Numbered from the stretch's first letter, positions 24,681 through 35,061 are shown. The stretch is DNA of 64,000 bases from an uncultured Mediterraneibacter sp. (GCA_934309345.1 CAKRDD010000015.1:1-64000), one strand, 5' to 3'. Numbers and translations are program-made. The notes: generated from the sequence alone by a model not told the origin.

Positions 24681-25547
24681 TTAATAATTCTTCAAATATC
24701 TAATAACCTTTTCAGTCACAGCATTCTGATATTTTCCTTTTCTCCAGATTACGCCAATACGTTGTTCGATTGCCGGAAAGACAGGTATTCCGACAAGATC
24801 AGGGTACATATCTACCATGGATTTATATAAAAAGCAGCCAATCTTATCTGCCTTTACCATGTTGATCAGTGTTGTGATCTGGCTGGTGTTCAGAACAATG
24901 TGCGGGTTTACTCCTGCAGCCTTGAACTGACGGGTCAGTGTCATAACCTGAACAGAATCAGTGTTAAACAAAACCAAGGGTTCGTCAGTCAGCATATTTA
25001 AAAGAAGCGTGGATTGTTCTGCAAGTGGATGATCCTTTGATACGCAGAAGAGTAGATCTTCATTATCAATAATATGAAGGTTGCATTTATCAATCGCAGA
25101 TTGCTCCGCATTTACAATCGCGAGATCCAGTTTCTCTTCCAGAACAAGTTCACAGGCTTTGATCGATCCATATTCATATAAACGAAAATCCACATCAGGG
25201 AATTCTTCCTTCAAAGAAAGATACATATCCGGCAGATAAATGGTTCCAAGCATTGGTGGAATTCCGATGCGGACAGGAGTAATCTGTTTGCGGAGTTCGT
25301 GTAGTTCAGATCTGACTGCATCTGCATGAGCCAAAAGTTCTTCGGCATTTCGATAGAACTTTTCACCTTCCGGTGTCAGAGTCAGTTTATTATTATTTCT
25401 ATAAAAAAGATTCACGCCGAATTCTTCTTCCAAAGCTTTGATCGCGTTAGATACCGAAGGCTGGGTAACAAAAAGTTCTTTGGATGCACGAGTGATATTG
25501 TGGTATCTTGCAGCAACACAGAAATATTCGAGTTGTGTCAGTTTCAT
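24681..25547 (-). CDS. LysR-family regulator of the tartrate genes
   Basis: 288 residues. The N-terminal winged HTH is classic (QLEYFCVAARYHNITRASKELFVTQPSVSNAIKALEEEFGVNLFYR), followed by a two-lobed effector domain from about residue 90. It is divergent from the transporter and tartrate dehydratase genes, matching the role of LysR-type TtdR as tartrate-responsive activator in E. coli. Effector and target are inferred from position. Confidence 0.85.
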   Translation of the reverse strand: MKLTQLEYFCVAARYHNITRASKELFVTQPSVSNAIKALEEEFGVNLFYRNNNKLTLTPEGEKFYRNAEELLAHADAVRSELHELRKQITPVRIGIPPMLGTIYLPDMYLSLKEEFPDVDFRLYEYGSIKACELVLEEKLDLAIVNAEQSAIDKCNLHIIDNEDLLFCVSKDHPLAEQSTLLLNMLTDEPLVLFNTDSVQVMTLTRQFKAAGVNPHIVLNTSQITTLINMVKADKIGCFLYKSMVDMYPDLVGIPVFPAIEQRIGVIWRKGKYQNAVTEKVIRYLKNY

Positions 25548-25617
25548 TTGTAAAAGTCTCCATTTCCTATCTGTAAAGAATCAATATTGTAAAGTATTTT
25601 TCCATTCAAAAAAAGAA

Positions 25618-25632
25618 TGAGAACGATTCTCA
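25618..25632. promoter_or_regulatory. Fur-like or LysR operator palindrome
   Basis: TGAGAAC-G-ATTCTCA, a 7-1-7 palindrome matching 11 of 14 arm positions of the Fur consensus TGATAAT-N-ATTATCA. It lies 71 bases upstream of the lysR start, in the divergent control region. It could equally be the LysR regulator's own site. Confidence 0.45.
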
Positions 25633-25718
25633 ATGACTATATTCAAATCGTTGTGTAACAAAGGTTTCCATAGTTTTTTCTTATAGTACCATATTTTTTT
25701 CAGAATGTACATTTTCGA

Positions 25719-25738
25719 TTGTATTTTCTATAATACAA
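25719..25738 (+). promoter_or_regulatory. Inverted repeat over the -10 of the tartrate operon
   Basis: Arms TTGTATT and AATACAA with six bases between; TATAAT at 25729-25734 lies inside. A bound regulator would cover the -10 of the tartrate operon promoter. The -35 region is weak, as expected for an activated promoter. Confidence 0.5.
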
Positions 25739-25863
25739 CCATAGCGAAGAGGTAATCAAAACGGCCGGAAATTACTTAAAGCGAAGCTAAAAATAATAGC
25801 TGAAAAGACTTGAAAAAGTCAGGAAGTAAAAGAAAAAAGAAACGAAGGAATGGAGGAAAACAT

Positions 25864-27129
25864 ATGAGTCCATCAACAATAACTCTTCTGTTTCTCCTGT
25901 TTGCGGTAATCATGTTTGTATTAGAAAAGATACCGCTTGGAGTAACATCAATGATTGTCTGTATCGGCCTTGTAGTGACTGGGGTTTTAGACGTGAAAAC
26001 AGCCTTTGCAGGATTCATTGACAGCAACGTAATCCTTTTTGTGGCAATGTTCATCGTAGGAGGAGCGTTGTTTGAAACAGGAATGGCGAATAAAATCGGA
26101 GGAATTGTTACAAAGTTCGCCAAGACAGAAAGAATGCTGATCATTGCGATCATGGTGATCGTAGGATTGATGAGCGGAATCCTGTCAAACACAGGAACTG
26201 CAGCGGTTCTGATTCCGGTAGTTATCGGAATTGCAGCAAAATCAGGATACAAAAGATCCAGACTTCTGATGCCGCTTGTATTTGCAGCAGCCATGGGAGG
26301 AAATCTTTCCCTGATCGGTGCACCAGGAAACCTGATCGCACAGAGTGCACTCAGTGAAATCGGACTAAAATTCGGATTCTTCGAGTATGCAGTTGTTGGT
26401 ATGCCGATCCTGATCGTAGGAATTATCTTCTACGCAACAATCGGTTACAAGCTGCTTCCAAGTCATGATGTAAAAGATGATGGAGCATTTGATACAACAA
26501 AAGATTTCAGCGATGTGCCGAAATGGAAACAGTGGTTATCATTGATCATCCTGGTATTTACATTGCTGGCTATGATTTTTGAAGATAAAATCGGTATCAA
26601 GCTTTGCATCTCTGGTGGAATCGGAGCACTGCTTCTGATCCTCACAGGAGTTATCTCAGAAAAGGATGCACTTAAGTCCATCGATCTGAAGACAATCTTC
26701 CTGTTTGGTGGTACACTTTCCCTTGCAGCAGCTCTTCAGGAGACAGGAGCCGGAGAAGTGATCGCCAATAAAGTAATCGGAGCACTGGGTGCGAACCCGT
26801 CACCATATATTCTGACACTTGTTGTATTCCTGTTGTGTTGTATCATGACAAACTTCATGTCAAATACAGCAACAACAGCACTGATGGTTCCAATTTGTCT
26901 CTCAATCGCACAGGGAATGGGAGCAGATCCAAGAGCGGTACTGATGGCATGTGTAATCGGTGGTTCCTGCGCATATGCAACACCAATCGGAATGCCAGCG
27001 AACACAATGGTAGTCGGAGCCGGCGGATACAAGTTTATGGACTATGTAAAAGCAGGATTCCCATTGATCCTCATTGCAACAGTTGTAAGTATGATTATCC
27101 TTCCAATCGCATTTCCATTCTTCCCGTAA
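25864..27129 (+). CDS. DASS/SLC13-type dicarboxylate (tartrate) transporter
   Basis: 421 residues from ATG 25864, chosen by GGAGG seven bases upstream; the in-frame region before it is a lysine-rich run without a site. About eleven transmembrane helices, with two hairpin-like SNT motifs (LSNTGTAAVLIPV and MSNTATTALMVPI) typical of the divalent anion:sodium symporter family. By position with the tartrate dehydratase it likely imports L-tartrate, perhaps in exchange for succinate as E. coli TtdT does (inference). Confidence 0.85.
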   Translation: MSPSTITLLFLLFAVIMFVLEKIPLGVTSMIVCIGLVVTGVLDVKTAFAGFIDSNVILFVAMFIVGGALFETGMANKIGGIVTKFAKTERMLIIAIMVIVGLMSGILSNTGTAAVLIPVVIGIAAKSGYKRSRLLMPLVFAAAMGGNLSLIGAPGNLIAQSALSEIGLKFGFFEYAVVGMPILIVGIIFYATIGYKLLPSHDVKDDGAFDTTKDFSDVPKWKQWLSLIILVFTLLAMIFEDKIGIKLCISGGIGALLLILTGVISEKDALKSIDLKTIFLFGGTLSLAAALQETGAGEVIANKVIGALGANPSPYILTLVVFLLCCIMTNFMSNTATTALMVPICLSIAQGMGADPRAVLMACVIGGSCAYATPIGMPANTMVVGAGGYKFMDYVKAGFPLILIATVVSMIILPIAFPFFP

Positions 27130-27240
27130 GAAGGCGTGTTGTTGGAGTGAGATATAAAAGAAACTATAAAACAAACAATAAACTAACCTAATCATCAAAA
27201 GTTACTGGAAATTGCAGCAGTAATGAAAGGAGACCTAAAA

Positions 27241-28140
27241 ATGGATAAAAAAGCACAGGTAGAGCAGCTTACTACTTATATGGCGAACTTTGTTTCCTAT
27301 ATTGGTAAAGTACTGCCGGATGACATCAAAGCAAAGATTGACGAGCTGGCAGAGAAAGAAGACAGCCCGCTTTCAAAGGTTATTTATCAGACAATGCAGA
27401 AGAACCAGGTTCTTGCAAAAGAGCTGAACAGACCAAGTTGTCAGGACACAGGAGTATTACAGTTCTGGGTAAAATGTGGAACAAACTTCCCACTTATTGG
27501 AGAACTGGAAGGACTTTTAAAAGAAGCAGTTGTGAAAGCTACATTTGAAGCTCCGCTTCGTCATAACAGTGTTGAGACATTTGATGAGTACAACACAGGA
27601 AAGAACGTAGGAAAAGGAACACCGACAGTATTCTGGGATATCGTACCGGACAGTGATCAGTGCGAAATCTATACATACATGGCAGGTGGCGGATGTACAC
27701 TGCCAGGAAAAGCTATGGTTCTTATGCCGGGCGAAGGATACGAAGGAGTTACAAAATTTGTTCTTGATGTTATGACATCTTACGGACTGAATGCATGTCC
27801 TCCGCTGCTTGTTGGTGTTGGTGTTGCTACATCTGTTGAGACAGCAGCATTACTTTCCAAGAAAGCTCTTATGAGACCGCTTGGAAGCCACAATGAAAAC
27901 GAACGTGCAGCATCTATGGAGAAGCTGCTTGAAGATGGAATTAACGCGATCGGCCTTGGACCACAGGGAATGGGCGGAAAGTATTCTGTTATGGGAGTTC
28001 ACATTGAGAATACAGCAAGACATCCATCCACAATCGGAGTTGCTGTTAATGTTGGATGCTGGTCACACAGACGCGGACACATTGTTTTTGATAAGGACCT
28101 TAACTACACAATCACAACACATTCGGGGGTGACATTATAA
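27241..28140 (+). CDS. ttdA: L(+)-tartrate dehydratase alpha subunit
   Basis: 299 residues from ATG 27241 (GGAG upstream). It closely follows E. coli TtdA in my memory of that sequence, including [37 protein letters not shown] and VGCWSHRRG; cysteines in these motifs hold the 4Fe-4S cluster. The enzyme converts L-tartrate to oxaloacetate and water and is oxygen-sensitive. Class I fumarase is the closest relative, but subunit sizes and the transporter/LysR context favour tartrate. Stop and next start overlap (TAATG). Confidence 0.86.
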   Translation: MDKKAQVEQLTTYMANFVSYIGKVLPDDIKAKIDELAEKEDSPLSKVIYQTMQKNQVLAKELNRPSCQDTGVLQFWVKCGTNFPLIGELEGLLKEAVVKATFEAPLRHNSVETFDEYNTGKNVGKGTPTVFWDIVPDSDQCEIYTYMAGGGCTLPGKAMVLMPGEGYEGVTKFVLDVMTSYGLNACPPLLVGVGVATSVETAALLSKKALMRPLGSHNENERAASMEKLLEDGINAIGLGPQGMGGKYSVMGVHIENTARHPSTIGVAVNVGCWSHRRGHIVFDKDLNYTITTHSGVTL

Positions 28141-28766
28141 TGCTGGAAATGAAAGATGGAAAAAAGATTTTAACAACACCAATCTCAGCTGAGGATCTCA
28201 AAGATATTCATGCAGGAGATATCATTTATCTGAACGGAAGCATGACAACTTGTCGTGACGTTGCACACAGAAGACTTGTTGAAGAAGGACGTGAACTTCC
28301 GGTTGATGTAAAAGATGCAGCAATCTTCCACGCAGGCCCGATCATCAGACCACTTGAGGATGATAAATTTGAAATGGTTTCTGTAGGACCGACAACAAGT
28401 ATGCGTATGGAAAAATTCGAGTATGAATTCGTAAAAGAGTCCGGTGTCCGTGTAATCATCGGAAAAGGCGGAATGAAAGAAAACACAGAGCGTGCATGTA
28501 AAGAATTCGGAGCAATCCATTGTGTATTCCCAGCAGGAAATGCTGTTGTTGCAGCAACAGAAGTTGAGGAAATCGTTGATGCTCAGTGGAGAGACCTTGG
28601 AATGCCTGAGACACTGTGGCACTGCCGTGTAAAAGAGTTCGGACCACTGATCGTATCTATTGACACAGAGGGACGTAACCTGTTTGAAGAGAATAAAGTA
28701 GTCTTCAACGAAAGAAAAGAAAAAGCAATCGAAGAGATTTGCAAACACGTAAGCTTTATTAAATAA
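28140..28766 (+). CDS. ttdB: L(+)-tartrate dehydratase beta subunit
   Basis: 208 residues. It has the beta-subunit motifs [44 protein letters not shown] and [13 protein letters not shown], the last part supplying substrate contacts. It forms the alpha2-beta2 enzyme with TtdA. Translation is coupled by a one-base overlap. A bidirectional terminator follows about 160 bases later. Confidence 0.88.
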   Translation: MLEMKDGKKILTTPISAEDLKDIHAGDIIYLNGSMTTCRDVAHRRLVEEGRELPVDVKDAAIFHAGPIIRPLEDDKFEMVSVGPTTSMRMEKFEYEFVKESGVRVIIGKGGMKENTERACKEFGAIHCVFPAGNAVVAATEVEEIVDAQWRDLGMPETLWHCRVKEFGPLIVSIDTEGRNLFEENKVVFNERKEKAIEEICKHVSFIK

Positions 28767-28924
28767 GTCGTGCCAGGACATTAAAGTTTACTCGAAAAAT
28801 CAGGGTCGCTCATGCCTGAAAAGCGACTCGGATTTATGAAATCAGAAATTAAACCGATTTTACTGCCATGTAAAAATATACCATAAAATATAAGCCAAAT
28901 AATCTGTTCGGCCAGGGACAGATA

Positions 28925-28975
28925 AAAAAGATATCGAGGCAAACGGAAAATGAAAGTGTGCTTCGATATCTTTTT
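28925..28975. terminator. Bidirectional terminator between ttdB and upp
   Basis: Arms AAAAAGATATCGA and TCGATATCTTTTT extend to 17 pairs with a G-U; T-runs on both strands. It ends both convergent units. Confidence 0.85.
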
Positions 28976-28991
28976 GTTTTGTAAAATCTAT

Positions 28992-29621
28992 TTATTTTGT
29001 TCCGAAAATGCGATCCCCGGCATCCCCAAGTCCCGGGCAGATGTAAGCATCTTTGTTCAGTTCTCTGTCAATATGTCCTACGTACAGCTGAATATCCGGA
29101 TGCGCTTCCATCAGACGTTCTACTCCTTCCGGAGCAGCAATGATAGCCATGAATTTGATTTTCTTCCCACCGTGCTGTTTGATAAAATCAACAGCAGCAA
29201 CAGCAGAGCCACCTGTAGCCAGCATAGGGTCTGTAACAACGATCAGACGTTCCGAGATTGAACTCGGCAGCTTACAGTAGTATTCGTGTGGTTCATGTGT
29301 CTCTTCATCACGATACAGACCAATATGACCAATTTTTGCAGTCGGGACTAAAGCCTGAAGACCGCTTACCATTCCAAGACCGGCACGTAAGATTGGTACA
29401 ATAGCAAAGTTCTTTCCTGCAATCTGCGGTGTTATACATTTCTCAATTGGTGTTTCAACCTCAACATCTTCTAATGGAAGGTCTTTTAAAGCCTCATATC
29501 CCATTAACATAGCAATTTCTTCTACCAACGCACGAAATTCAGCAGTTCCAGTATTTTTATCTCTTAATTTGGAGATTTTGTGCTGAATCAGTGGGTGCTT
29601 CATCTCAATTACATTATTCAT
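28992..29621 (-). CDS. upp: Uracil phosphoribosyltransferase
   Basis: 209 residues, standard length. N-terminal [13 protein letters not shown] and the PRPP loop [11 protein letters not shown] (about 130-140) are diagnostic. It makes UMP from uracil and PRPP in pyrimidine salvage. GGAGGAATT precedes the ATG. It is divergent from udp, whose product releases uracil, so the two form a functional pair. Confidence 0.97.
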   Translation of the reverse strand: MNNVIEMKHPLIQHKISKLRDKNTGTAEFRALVEEIAMLMGYEALKDLPLEDVEVETPIEKCITPQIAGKNFAIVPILRAGLGMVSGLQALVPTAKIGHIGLYRDEETHEPHEYYCKLPSSISERLIVVTDPMLATGGSAVAAVDFIKQHGGKKIKFMAIIAAPEGVERLMEAHPDIQLYVGHIDRELNKDAYICPGLGDAGDRIFGTK

Positions 29622-29737
29622 TTTTTGAATTCCTCCATCAATTTTCTGCCCCCTATTATAACGAGTTTCTTGTTTGGAGACTACCCCTTTTTTAATAAAA
29701 GGGACTTTCGAACGAAATTATTGAAAGTTTGTCGTTG

Positions 29738-29760
29738 CTGGTCACACATCGTGTGAACAG
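29738..29760. promoter_or_regulatory. Operator-like inverted repeat between upp and udp
   Basis: Arms CTGGTCACAC and GTGTGAACAG around ATC, nine of ten positions paired. It sits in the 306-bp divergent region, about 170 bp ahead of udp. As RNA it would make a hairpin, but no T-run follows, so a DNA operator for a nucleoside regulator is more likely. Confidence 0.5.
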
Positions 29761-29927
29761 TAACAGTTTGTCGGGTTTTATTTCATGTAATGAATAGGTG
29801 GCTTGAGTTTTATAAGATATTAGAGTAAAGTATTATTAAAAGAAGTCAAGCGCTTTTACAGTCACTGTTCAAGGTAGCTGTGCCCTCAATGGCATAAGAT
29901 ATGAAGTGGTAGAGAGGTGGGAAAATC

Positions 29928-30710
29928 ATGAAAAATTATTCAGAAGATCCGAGCAGACAATATCATATTCAGGTAGCAAAAGGAGAAGTTGGACGTTATG
30001 TGATCATGCCAGGAGATCCAAAACGCTGCGTTAAGATTGCACAGTATTTTGATGATCCGGTTCTGGTAGCAGATAACAGGGAGTATATTACTTATACAGG
30101 AACACTGGATGGAGTAAAGGTAAGCGTTACATCTACAGGTATCGGTGGTCCGTCTGCATCAATCGCTATGGAAGAGCTGTATAAATGTGGAGCAGATACT
30201 TTCGTAAGAATCGGAACATGTGGTGGAATGCAGACAGAGATTAAAAGTGGTGATGTTGTAATTGCAACTGGTGCGATCCGTATGGAAGGAACATCCAAAG
30301 AATATGCACCGATCGAGTATCCGGCAGTAGCAGATCTTGATGTCACAAATGCACTGGTTGCAGCAGCAAAAGAGAAAAACTTCACACATTATACAGGTGT
30401 TGTTCAGTCCAAAGACGCATTTTACGGACAACATGAGCCGGAAAAAATGCCAGTAGGATATGAACTTATCAATAAATGGGAAGCATGGAAGATGATGGGA
30501 TGCCTTGCATCTGAGATGGAATCAGCGGCAATGTTTATCTGTGCATCTAAATTAAGAGCAAGAGCAGGTTCCTGTTTTCTTGTTGTTGCAAATCAGGAAA
30601 GAGAGAAACTTGGACTTGAAAATCCAGTTGCTCATGATACAGACATGGCAATCCAGGTGGCTGTTGAAGCAATCCGCAAATTGATCAAAGCAGATCAGGA
30701 AAATAAATAA
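29928..30710 (+). CDS. udp: Uridine phosphorylase
   Basis: 260 residues. NP-I family motifs are clear: [10 protein letters not shown] (phosphate binding), [25 protein letters not shown] and a late [10 protein letters not shown] with the ribose/base-binding Glu. It phosphorolyses uridine (perhaps deoxyuridine) to uracil and ribose-1-phosphate. GAGAGGTGGG precedes the ATG. First gene of the nucleoside salvage run udp-cdd-add-punA-deoB. Confidence 0.92.
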   Translation: MKNYSEDPSRQYHIQVAKGEVGRYVIMPGDPKRCVKIAQYFDDPVLVADNREYITYTGTLDGVKVSVTSTGIGGPSASIAMEELYKCGADTFVRIGTCGGMQTEIKSGDVVIATGAIRMEGTSKEYAPIEYPAVADLDVTNALVAAAKEKNFTHYTGVVQSKDAFYGQHEPEKMPVGYELINKWEAWKMMGCLASEMESAAMFICASKLRARAGSCFLVVANQEREKLGLENPVAHDTDMAIQVAVEAIRKLIKADQENK

Positions 30711-30751
30711 GAAAACTGGTACTAGCATATGAAAGAAAAGAGGTGGAGGTT

Positions 30752-31171
30752 ATGGAACAGATTATGGTTGAGAAATTAATTGATACAGCGATTGAGCAAC
30801 TTAAGTTTTCCTATACACCTTATTCAAATTTCAAAGTTGGAGCGGCGCTTCTTGCAAAAAACGGAGAGATTTATGCAGGATGCAATATAGAAAATGCATC
30901 CTACACACCGACAAACTGTGCGGAGAGAACTGCATTTTTTAAGGCAGTAAGCGAAGGCGTTCGTGACTTTCAGGCAATCTGCATTGTCGGTGGCAAAGAC
31001 GGAAACCTGACCGGGTACACTGCACCTTGCGGTGTATGCCGTCAGGTTATGATGGAATTTTGTGATCCGAAGACATTTCAGATTATTCTTGCAGTGGATA
31101 AAGAACGATATGAAATTTATACTTTAGAAGAGCTGATGCCTCTTGGGTTTGGACCATTAAATTTGGTATAA
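30752..31171 (+). CDS. cdd: Cytidine deaminase
   Basis: 139 residues from ATG 30752 (AGAGGTGGAGG just ahead; a GTG nine bases earlier has no site of its own). The tetrameric-type zinc site is CNIENASYTPTNCAERTAF (first zinc Cys and catalytic Glu) and PCGVCRQ. It deaminates cytidine and deoxycytidine to uridine forms, feeding the upstream uridine phosphorylase. Confidence 0.95.
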   Translation: MEQIMVEKLIDTAIEQLKFSYTPYSNFKVGAALLAKNGEIYAGCNIENASYTPTNCAERTAFFKAVSEGVRDFQAICIVGGKDGNLTGYTAPCGVCRQVMMEFCDPKTFQIILAVDKERYEIYTLEELMPLGFGPLNLV

Positions 31172-31228
31172 TGTACAGAGAGGATACATTACACCGGATG
31201 AAGAGCTGAAAAAGAAAGGGGGCAAACA

Positions 31229-32215
31229 ATGCTAAGAGAAGAAATTATAAAACTGCCAAAGGTGGAATTACATTGTCATCTGGATGGCTCACTGAGTCAG
31301 GGATTTGTGGAAAAGAGACTTGGAAGATCGGTAAGAAGAGAAGAGCTGAGTGTGTCAAATGATTGCACAAGTCTTGCAGAATATCTGGAAAAGTTTGATC
31401 TGCCGGGGCAATGCTTAAGAGATGAAGAAGGTCTTGAGGAAGCCGGATATGATGTGCTCAGAAGTATGAAACAGGAGAACGTCATTTATTCTGAGATTCG
31501 TTTTGCACCGCTTCTTTCAGAGACAGAAGATATGAATTGCAATAAAGTGATCGAAGCAGTTCTAAGAGGTCTTGAAAGAGGTAAGAAAGATTTCGGAATT
31601 GAGTTTGGTCTGATTGTGTGCGCAATGCGACATCACAGTGAAGAAATGAACTGGCGGATGATCCGCACAGCAAGAGAATATCTTGGCTTCGGAGTGTGCG
31701 CAGCAGATCTTGCAGGCGCGGAAGCCTCCTATCCTATGTCAGAGTTTAAAAATCTGTTCCAGAACACCCACAAGATTGGGATGCCGTTCACAATCCATGC
31801 AGGGGAGTGTGGAAGTGTACAGAATATCATAGATTCCGTGGAAGCCGGGGCAGGAAGAATTGGTCATGGAATCGCAATGAGAGGACATAGTGATCTGATC
31901 AAAGAACTTGCCGGAAAAGGAATCGGAATTGAGATGTGTCCAATCAGCAATCTGCAGACGAAAGCAGTAGCAGGGCCGGAGGAATATCCAATCAGAGAGT
32001 TTTTGGATGGTGGTTTAAAAGTGACGGTCAATACGGACAATCGAACAGTCAGTGATACAACCATGACAAAGGAACTGGGATTTATTCAGAAAATGTATGG
32101 AATCCGGGAGGAAGAAATCTATCTTTTGATGAAGAATGCGGCAGATGTGGCTTTTACGGAAGAACATGTAAAAGATAAATTATATAGGATAATAAGGGAA
32201 GCTTATGGCGCATAA
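31229..32215 (+). CDS. add: Adenosine deaminase
   Basis: 328 residues. Metal and catalytic motifs appear in order: HCHLDGS (two zinc His, near 16-18), HAGE (catalytic Glu, third His before it), GHG and TVNTDNRTVS (aspartate ligand). It converts adenosine or deoxyadenosine to inosine forms, which the next gene's phosphorylase can cleave. AAAGGGGGC precedes the ATG. Confidence 0.94.
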   Translation: MLREEIIKLPKVELHCHLDGSLSQGFVEKRLGRSVRREELSVSNDCTSLAEYLEKFDLPGQCLRDEEGLEEAGYDVLRSMKQENVIYSEIRFAPLLSETEDMNCNKVIEAVLRGLERGKKDFGIEFGLIVCAMRHHSEEMNWRMIRTAREYLGFGVCAADLAGAEASYPMSEFKNLFQNTHKIGMPFTIHAGECGSVQNIIDSVEAGAGRIGHGIAMRGHSDLIKELAGKGIGIEMCPISNLQTKAVAGPEEYPIREFLDGGLKVTVNTDNRTVSDTTMTKELGFIQKMYGIREEEIYLLMKNAADVAFTEEHVKDKLYRIIREAYGA

Positions 32216-32275
32216 GTATTTACATGAAATGTTACCCGTTTTCAAGTCTATAAAACAAAGAAAAGGAGTGTGGAA

Positions 32276-33091
32276 ATGATGTATAAGAAATTAGTTACAT
32301 GTCTTGAAAGTGTAAGACAGAAAATAGATTTTAAACCGGAAGTAGCACTGATCCTCGGATCCGGACTTGGAGATTTCGCAGATGGGATCAAGATTGAGCA
32401 GACCATCGATTATACAGAGATTGAAGGATTTCCGGTTTCTACAGTAAAAGGACACAAAGGGCGTTTCGTATTTGGTTATGTAGAGGATACACCGGTTGTG
32501 ATCATGCAGGGACGTGTTCACTATTACGAGGGATACAAGATGTCAGACGTTGTTCTTCCGACACGTCTGATGGGAATGCTTGGGGCGAAAAAAATCCTTC
32601 TTACAAATGCGGCAGGTGGATGTAACCCATGTTATAAAGCCGGTGATTTCATGATGATCACAGATCATATTACAACAGGAGTTCCAAGCCCGTTGATCGG
32701 ACCGAATATAGATGAACTTGGAACGAGATTCCCGGACATGAGTGAAGTATACAGCAAGCGTCTTCAGGATGTGATCCGTAAGTGTGCAGCTGATTGTGGT
32801 ATAGAGCTTCAGGAAGGTGTTTACGTCCAGTTTACAGGACCGAACTATGAGACACCGGCAGAGATAAGACTCGCACAGAGCTGGGGCGGAGATGCAGTTG
32901 GAATGAGTACAGCATGCGAAGCTATGGCAGCGCGCCATATGGGAATGGAAATCTGCGGAATCTCCTGTATCACAAATATGGCTGCAGGAATTTCAAAAGT
33001 TGAATTGAACCACAAAGAAGTACAGGAGACAGCAGACCGTGTAGCAAAATCATTTAAGGAGCTTGTTACAAAAGTTGTTGTAAACATGTAA
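32276..33091 (+). CDS. punA: Purine nucleoside phosphorylase
   Basis: 271 residues from ATG 32276, seven bases after GGAG. NP-II (trimeric, PNP/MTAP) motifs: LILGSGLGDFAD, VKGHKGRF, NAAGGCNP, TGPNYETPAE and the late GISCITNMAAGI. It cleaves inosine and guanosine with phosphate to base and (deoxy)ribose-1-phosphate. It sits between add and deoB, completing that route. Confidence 0.95.
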   Translation: MMYKKLVTCLESVRQKIDFKPEVALILGSGLGDFADGIKIEQTIDYTEIEGFPVSTVKGHKGRFVFGYVEDTPVVIMQGRVHYYEGYKMSDVVLPTRLMGMLGAKKILLTNAAGGCNPCYKAGDFMMITDHITTGVPSPLIGPNIDELGTRFPDMSEVYSKRLQDVIRKCAADCGIELQEGVYVQFTGPNYETPAEIRLAQSWGGDAVGMSTACEAMAARHMGMEICGISCITNMAAGISKVELNHKEVQETADRVAKSFKELVTKVVVNM

Positions 33092-33106
33092 TGGAGTGTG
33101 ACTTTT

Positions 33107-34297
33107 ATGAAAAAATATAATCGAATTTTTACTATTGTAATCGATTCATTCGGTGCAGGAGCAATGCCGGATGCTGCAGAATATGGGGATGCAGGGACAG
33201 ACACAATGGGACATATTTCAGAGTCTGTGGATGAATTTCATATTCCGAACCTTCAGAAACTCGGAATTGCTAATCTGCATCCACTCAAACAGGTGGCACC
33301 GGTAGAAAAACCGATGGGATACTATTCTTTCCTGAAAGAAGCAAGTACCGGAAAGGATACGATGACCGGACACTGGGAGATGATGGGACTTCATATTACG
33401 AAACCGTTCAAGACATTTACAGAGACAGGATTCCCGAAGGAATTGATTGATGAACTGGAAAAGAGAACAGGACATAAGGTGATCGGAAACAAGAGCGCCA
33501 GCGGAACAGAGATTCTTGATGAGCTTGCAGAAGAAGAGATTGCAACAGGTCATATGATCGTCTATACATCTGCAGATTCTGTATTGCAGATCTGCGGAAA
33601 TGAGGAGACATTCGGACTGGATGAACTTTACCGTTGTTGCGAGATCGCACGTGATATCACGATGAAAGATGAGTGGAAAGTCGGACGTGTTATTGCAAGA
33701 CCTTATGTCGGAAAGAAAAAAGGCGAGTTCAAGCGTACAAGTAACAGACATGATTATGCTCTGAAACCGTATGGAAGAACAGCACTTAATGCACTCAAAG
33801 ATGCAGGATATGATGTGATTTCAGTTGGTAAGATTTTTGATATTTTCGATGGAGAAGGTCTGACAGAATCAAACAAGTCCAAGAGCTCTGTTCACGGAAT
33901 GGAACAGACAATTGAGATATCAAAGAGAGACTTCAAGGGACTGTGTTTTGTAAATCTTGTAGATTTTGATGCATTGTGGGGACACCGCAGAAATGTAAAA
34001 GGATATGCAGAAGAACTTGAACGATTTGATGTGAAGTTAGGAGAATTCCTTGGGGGATTGCGAGAGGATGATCTTCTGATCATTACAGCAGATCACGGAA
34101 ATGACCCGACTCACACGGGAACAGATCATACAAGAGAAATGGTTCCATTCTTTGCATATTCTCCATCTATGGAAGGATACGGAAAACTGCCGGATTCAGA
34201 TACATTTGCAGTGATCGGAGCAACGATTGCAGATAACTTTGATGTAAAGATGCCAGAAGGAACAATAGGAGCATCTATCCTGGATGAATTGAAATAA
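33107..34297 (+). CDS. deoB: Phosphopentomutase
   Basis: 396 residues from ATG 33107 (GGAGTG ten bases upstream). Alkaline phosphatase superfamily: metal site [14 protein letters not shown], the TMTGHWEM phosphothreonine site, and [17 protein letters not shown]. It interconverts (deoxy)ribose-1- and 5-phosphates, taking the products of Udp and PunA into pentose metabolism. A deoC aldolase is not in the window. Confidence 0.96.
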   Translation: MKKYNRIFTIVIDSFGAGAMPDAAEYGDAGTDTMGHISESVDEFHIPNLQKLGIANLHPLKQVAPVEKPMGYYSFLKEASTGKDTMTGHWEMMGLHITKPFKTFTETGFPKELIDELEKRTGHKVIGNKSASGTEILDELAEEEIATGHMIVYTSADSVLQICGNEETFGLDELYRCCEIARDITMKDEWKVGRVIARPYVGKKKGEFKRTSNRHDYALKPYGRTALNALKDAGYDVISVGKIFDIFDGEGLTESNKSKSSVHGMEQTIEISKRDFKGLCFVNLVDFDALWGHRRNVKGYAEELERFDVKLGEFLGGLREDDLLIITADHGNDPTHTGTDHTREMVPFFAYSPSMEGYGKLPDSDTFAVIGATIADNFDVKMPEGTIGASILDELK

Positions 34298-34310
34298 AAA
34301 TATCTGAGAA

Positions 34311-34360
34311 ATAATACGGAAAAAAGCAAATTCTTCGGAGTTTGCTTTTTTCCGTATTAT
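34311..34360. terminator. Strong bidirectional terminator after deoB
   Basis: Twenty-base perfect arms (34311-34330 and 34341-34360) around a ten-base loop, with internal T-runs in the right arm. It ends the nucleoside operon. Confidence 0.9.
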
Positions 34361-34431
34361 GAAAGCGGGAAATGTGCTATTCTTTTATTAGAATATCTGA
34401 ATCTTAAAAGACAGGACAAGGAGATTGAAAA

Positions 34432-35019
34432 ATGGATGAAAGATTAAAACAACAGTTGGATTTTGCACTGGAGATAGATAAAGAGAAAAATATTCTGAGG
34501 CAGACGCATCTCTCCGGACACGGCAGAAGGGAGAATGATGCGGAGCATGCATGGCATATGGCAATCATGGCATATCTTTTCAGAGAGCATTCAAACGAAT
34601 CGGTGGATATTGCAAAGGTAATGCTGATGTGTCTGATCCATGATATTGTGGAGATCGATGCGGGTGATACGTATGCATATGATACAGAAGGTTTGAAAAC
34701 TCAGAAAGCAAGAGAAGATGCGGCGAAGGAAAGAATTTTTTCAATCCTTCCGGAAGATCAGAAACAAGAGCTGATTTCTCTTTTTGATGAGTTCGAGGCA
34801 TTTGAAACAGCGGAATCTAAGTTCGCACATGCAATGGATAATCTACAGCCGCTGATGCTGAATAACAGCAACGGTGGAAATGATTGGAAAGAGCATGGAG
34901 TGTATGCTGAGCAGGTTTATGGTCGTCAGAGGAAGACGAGACTTGGATCGGAAAAAATATTTGAAGTTGTAGATCAGATTATCCAGGAAAATGTAAAAAA
35001 GGGAACAATTAAAGAGTAA
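34432..35019 (+). CDS. HD-domain phosphohydrolase (YfbR/HDDC2-like)
   Basis: 195 residues. HD metal motifs: NDAEHAWHMA (first His), LIHDIVEID (the HD pair) and a distal Asp in HAMDNLQ. The closest known group is the 5'-deoxynucleotidase YfbR/HDDC2, which removes phosphate from deoxynucleoside monophosphates; the place after nucleoside salvage genes supports that. A strong terminator separates it from deoB, so it is its own unit. Confidence 0.85.
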   Translation: MDERLKQQLDFALEIDKEKNILRQTHLSGHGRRENDAEHAWHMAIMAYLFREHSNESVDIAKVMLMCLIHDIVEIDAGDTYAYDTEGLKTQKAREDAAKERIFSILPEDQKQELISLFDEFEAFETAESKFAHAMDNLQPLMLNNSNGGNDWKEHGVYAEQVYGRQRKTRLGSEKIFEVVDQIIQENVKKGTIKE

Positions 35020-35061
35020 AATGTGAATAACTTTCTTATAAAATGAGAGGAATGTGGAAAA

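Noticed and set aside
27223..28766. Class I fumarase (alpha and beta)
   Set aside because: Close agreement with remembered E. coli TtdA/TtdB, with a DASS transporter and LysR gene beside them, favours tartrate dehydratase; not fully excluded.
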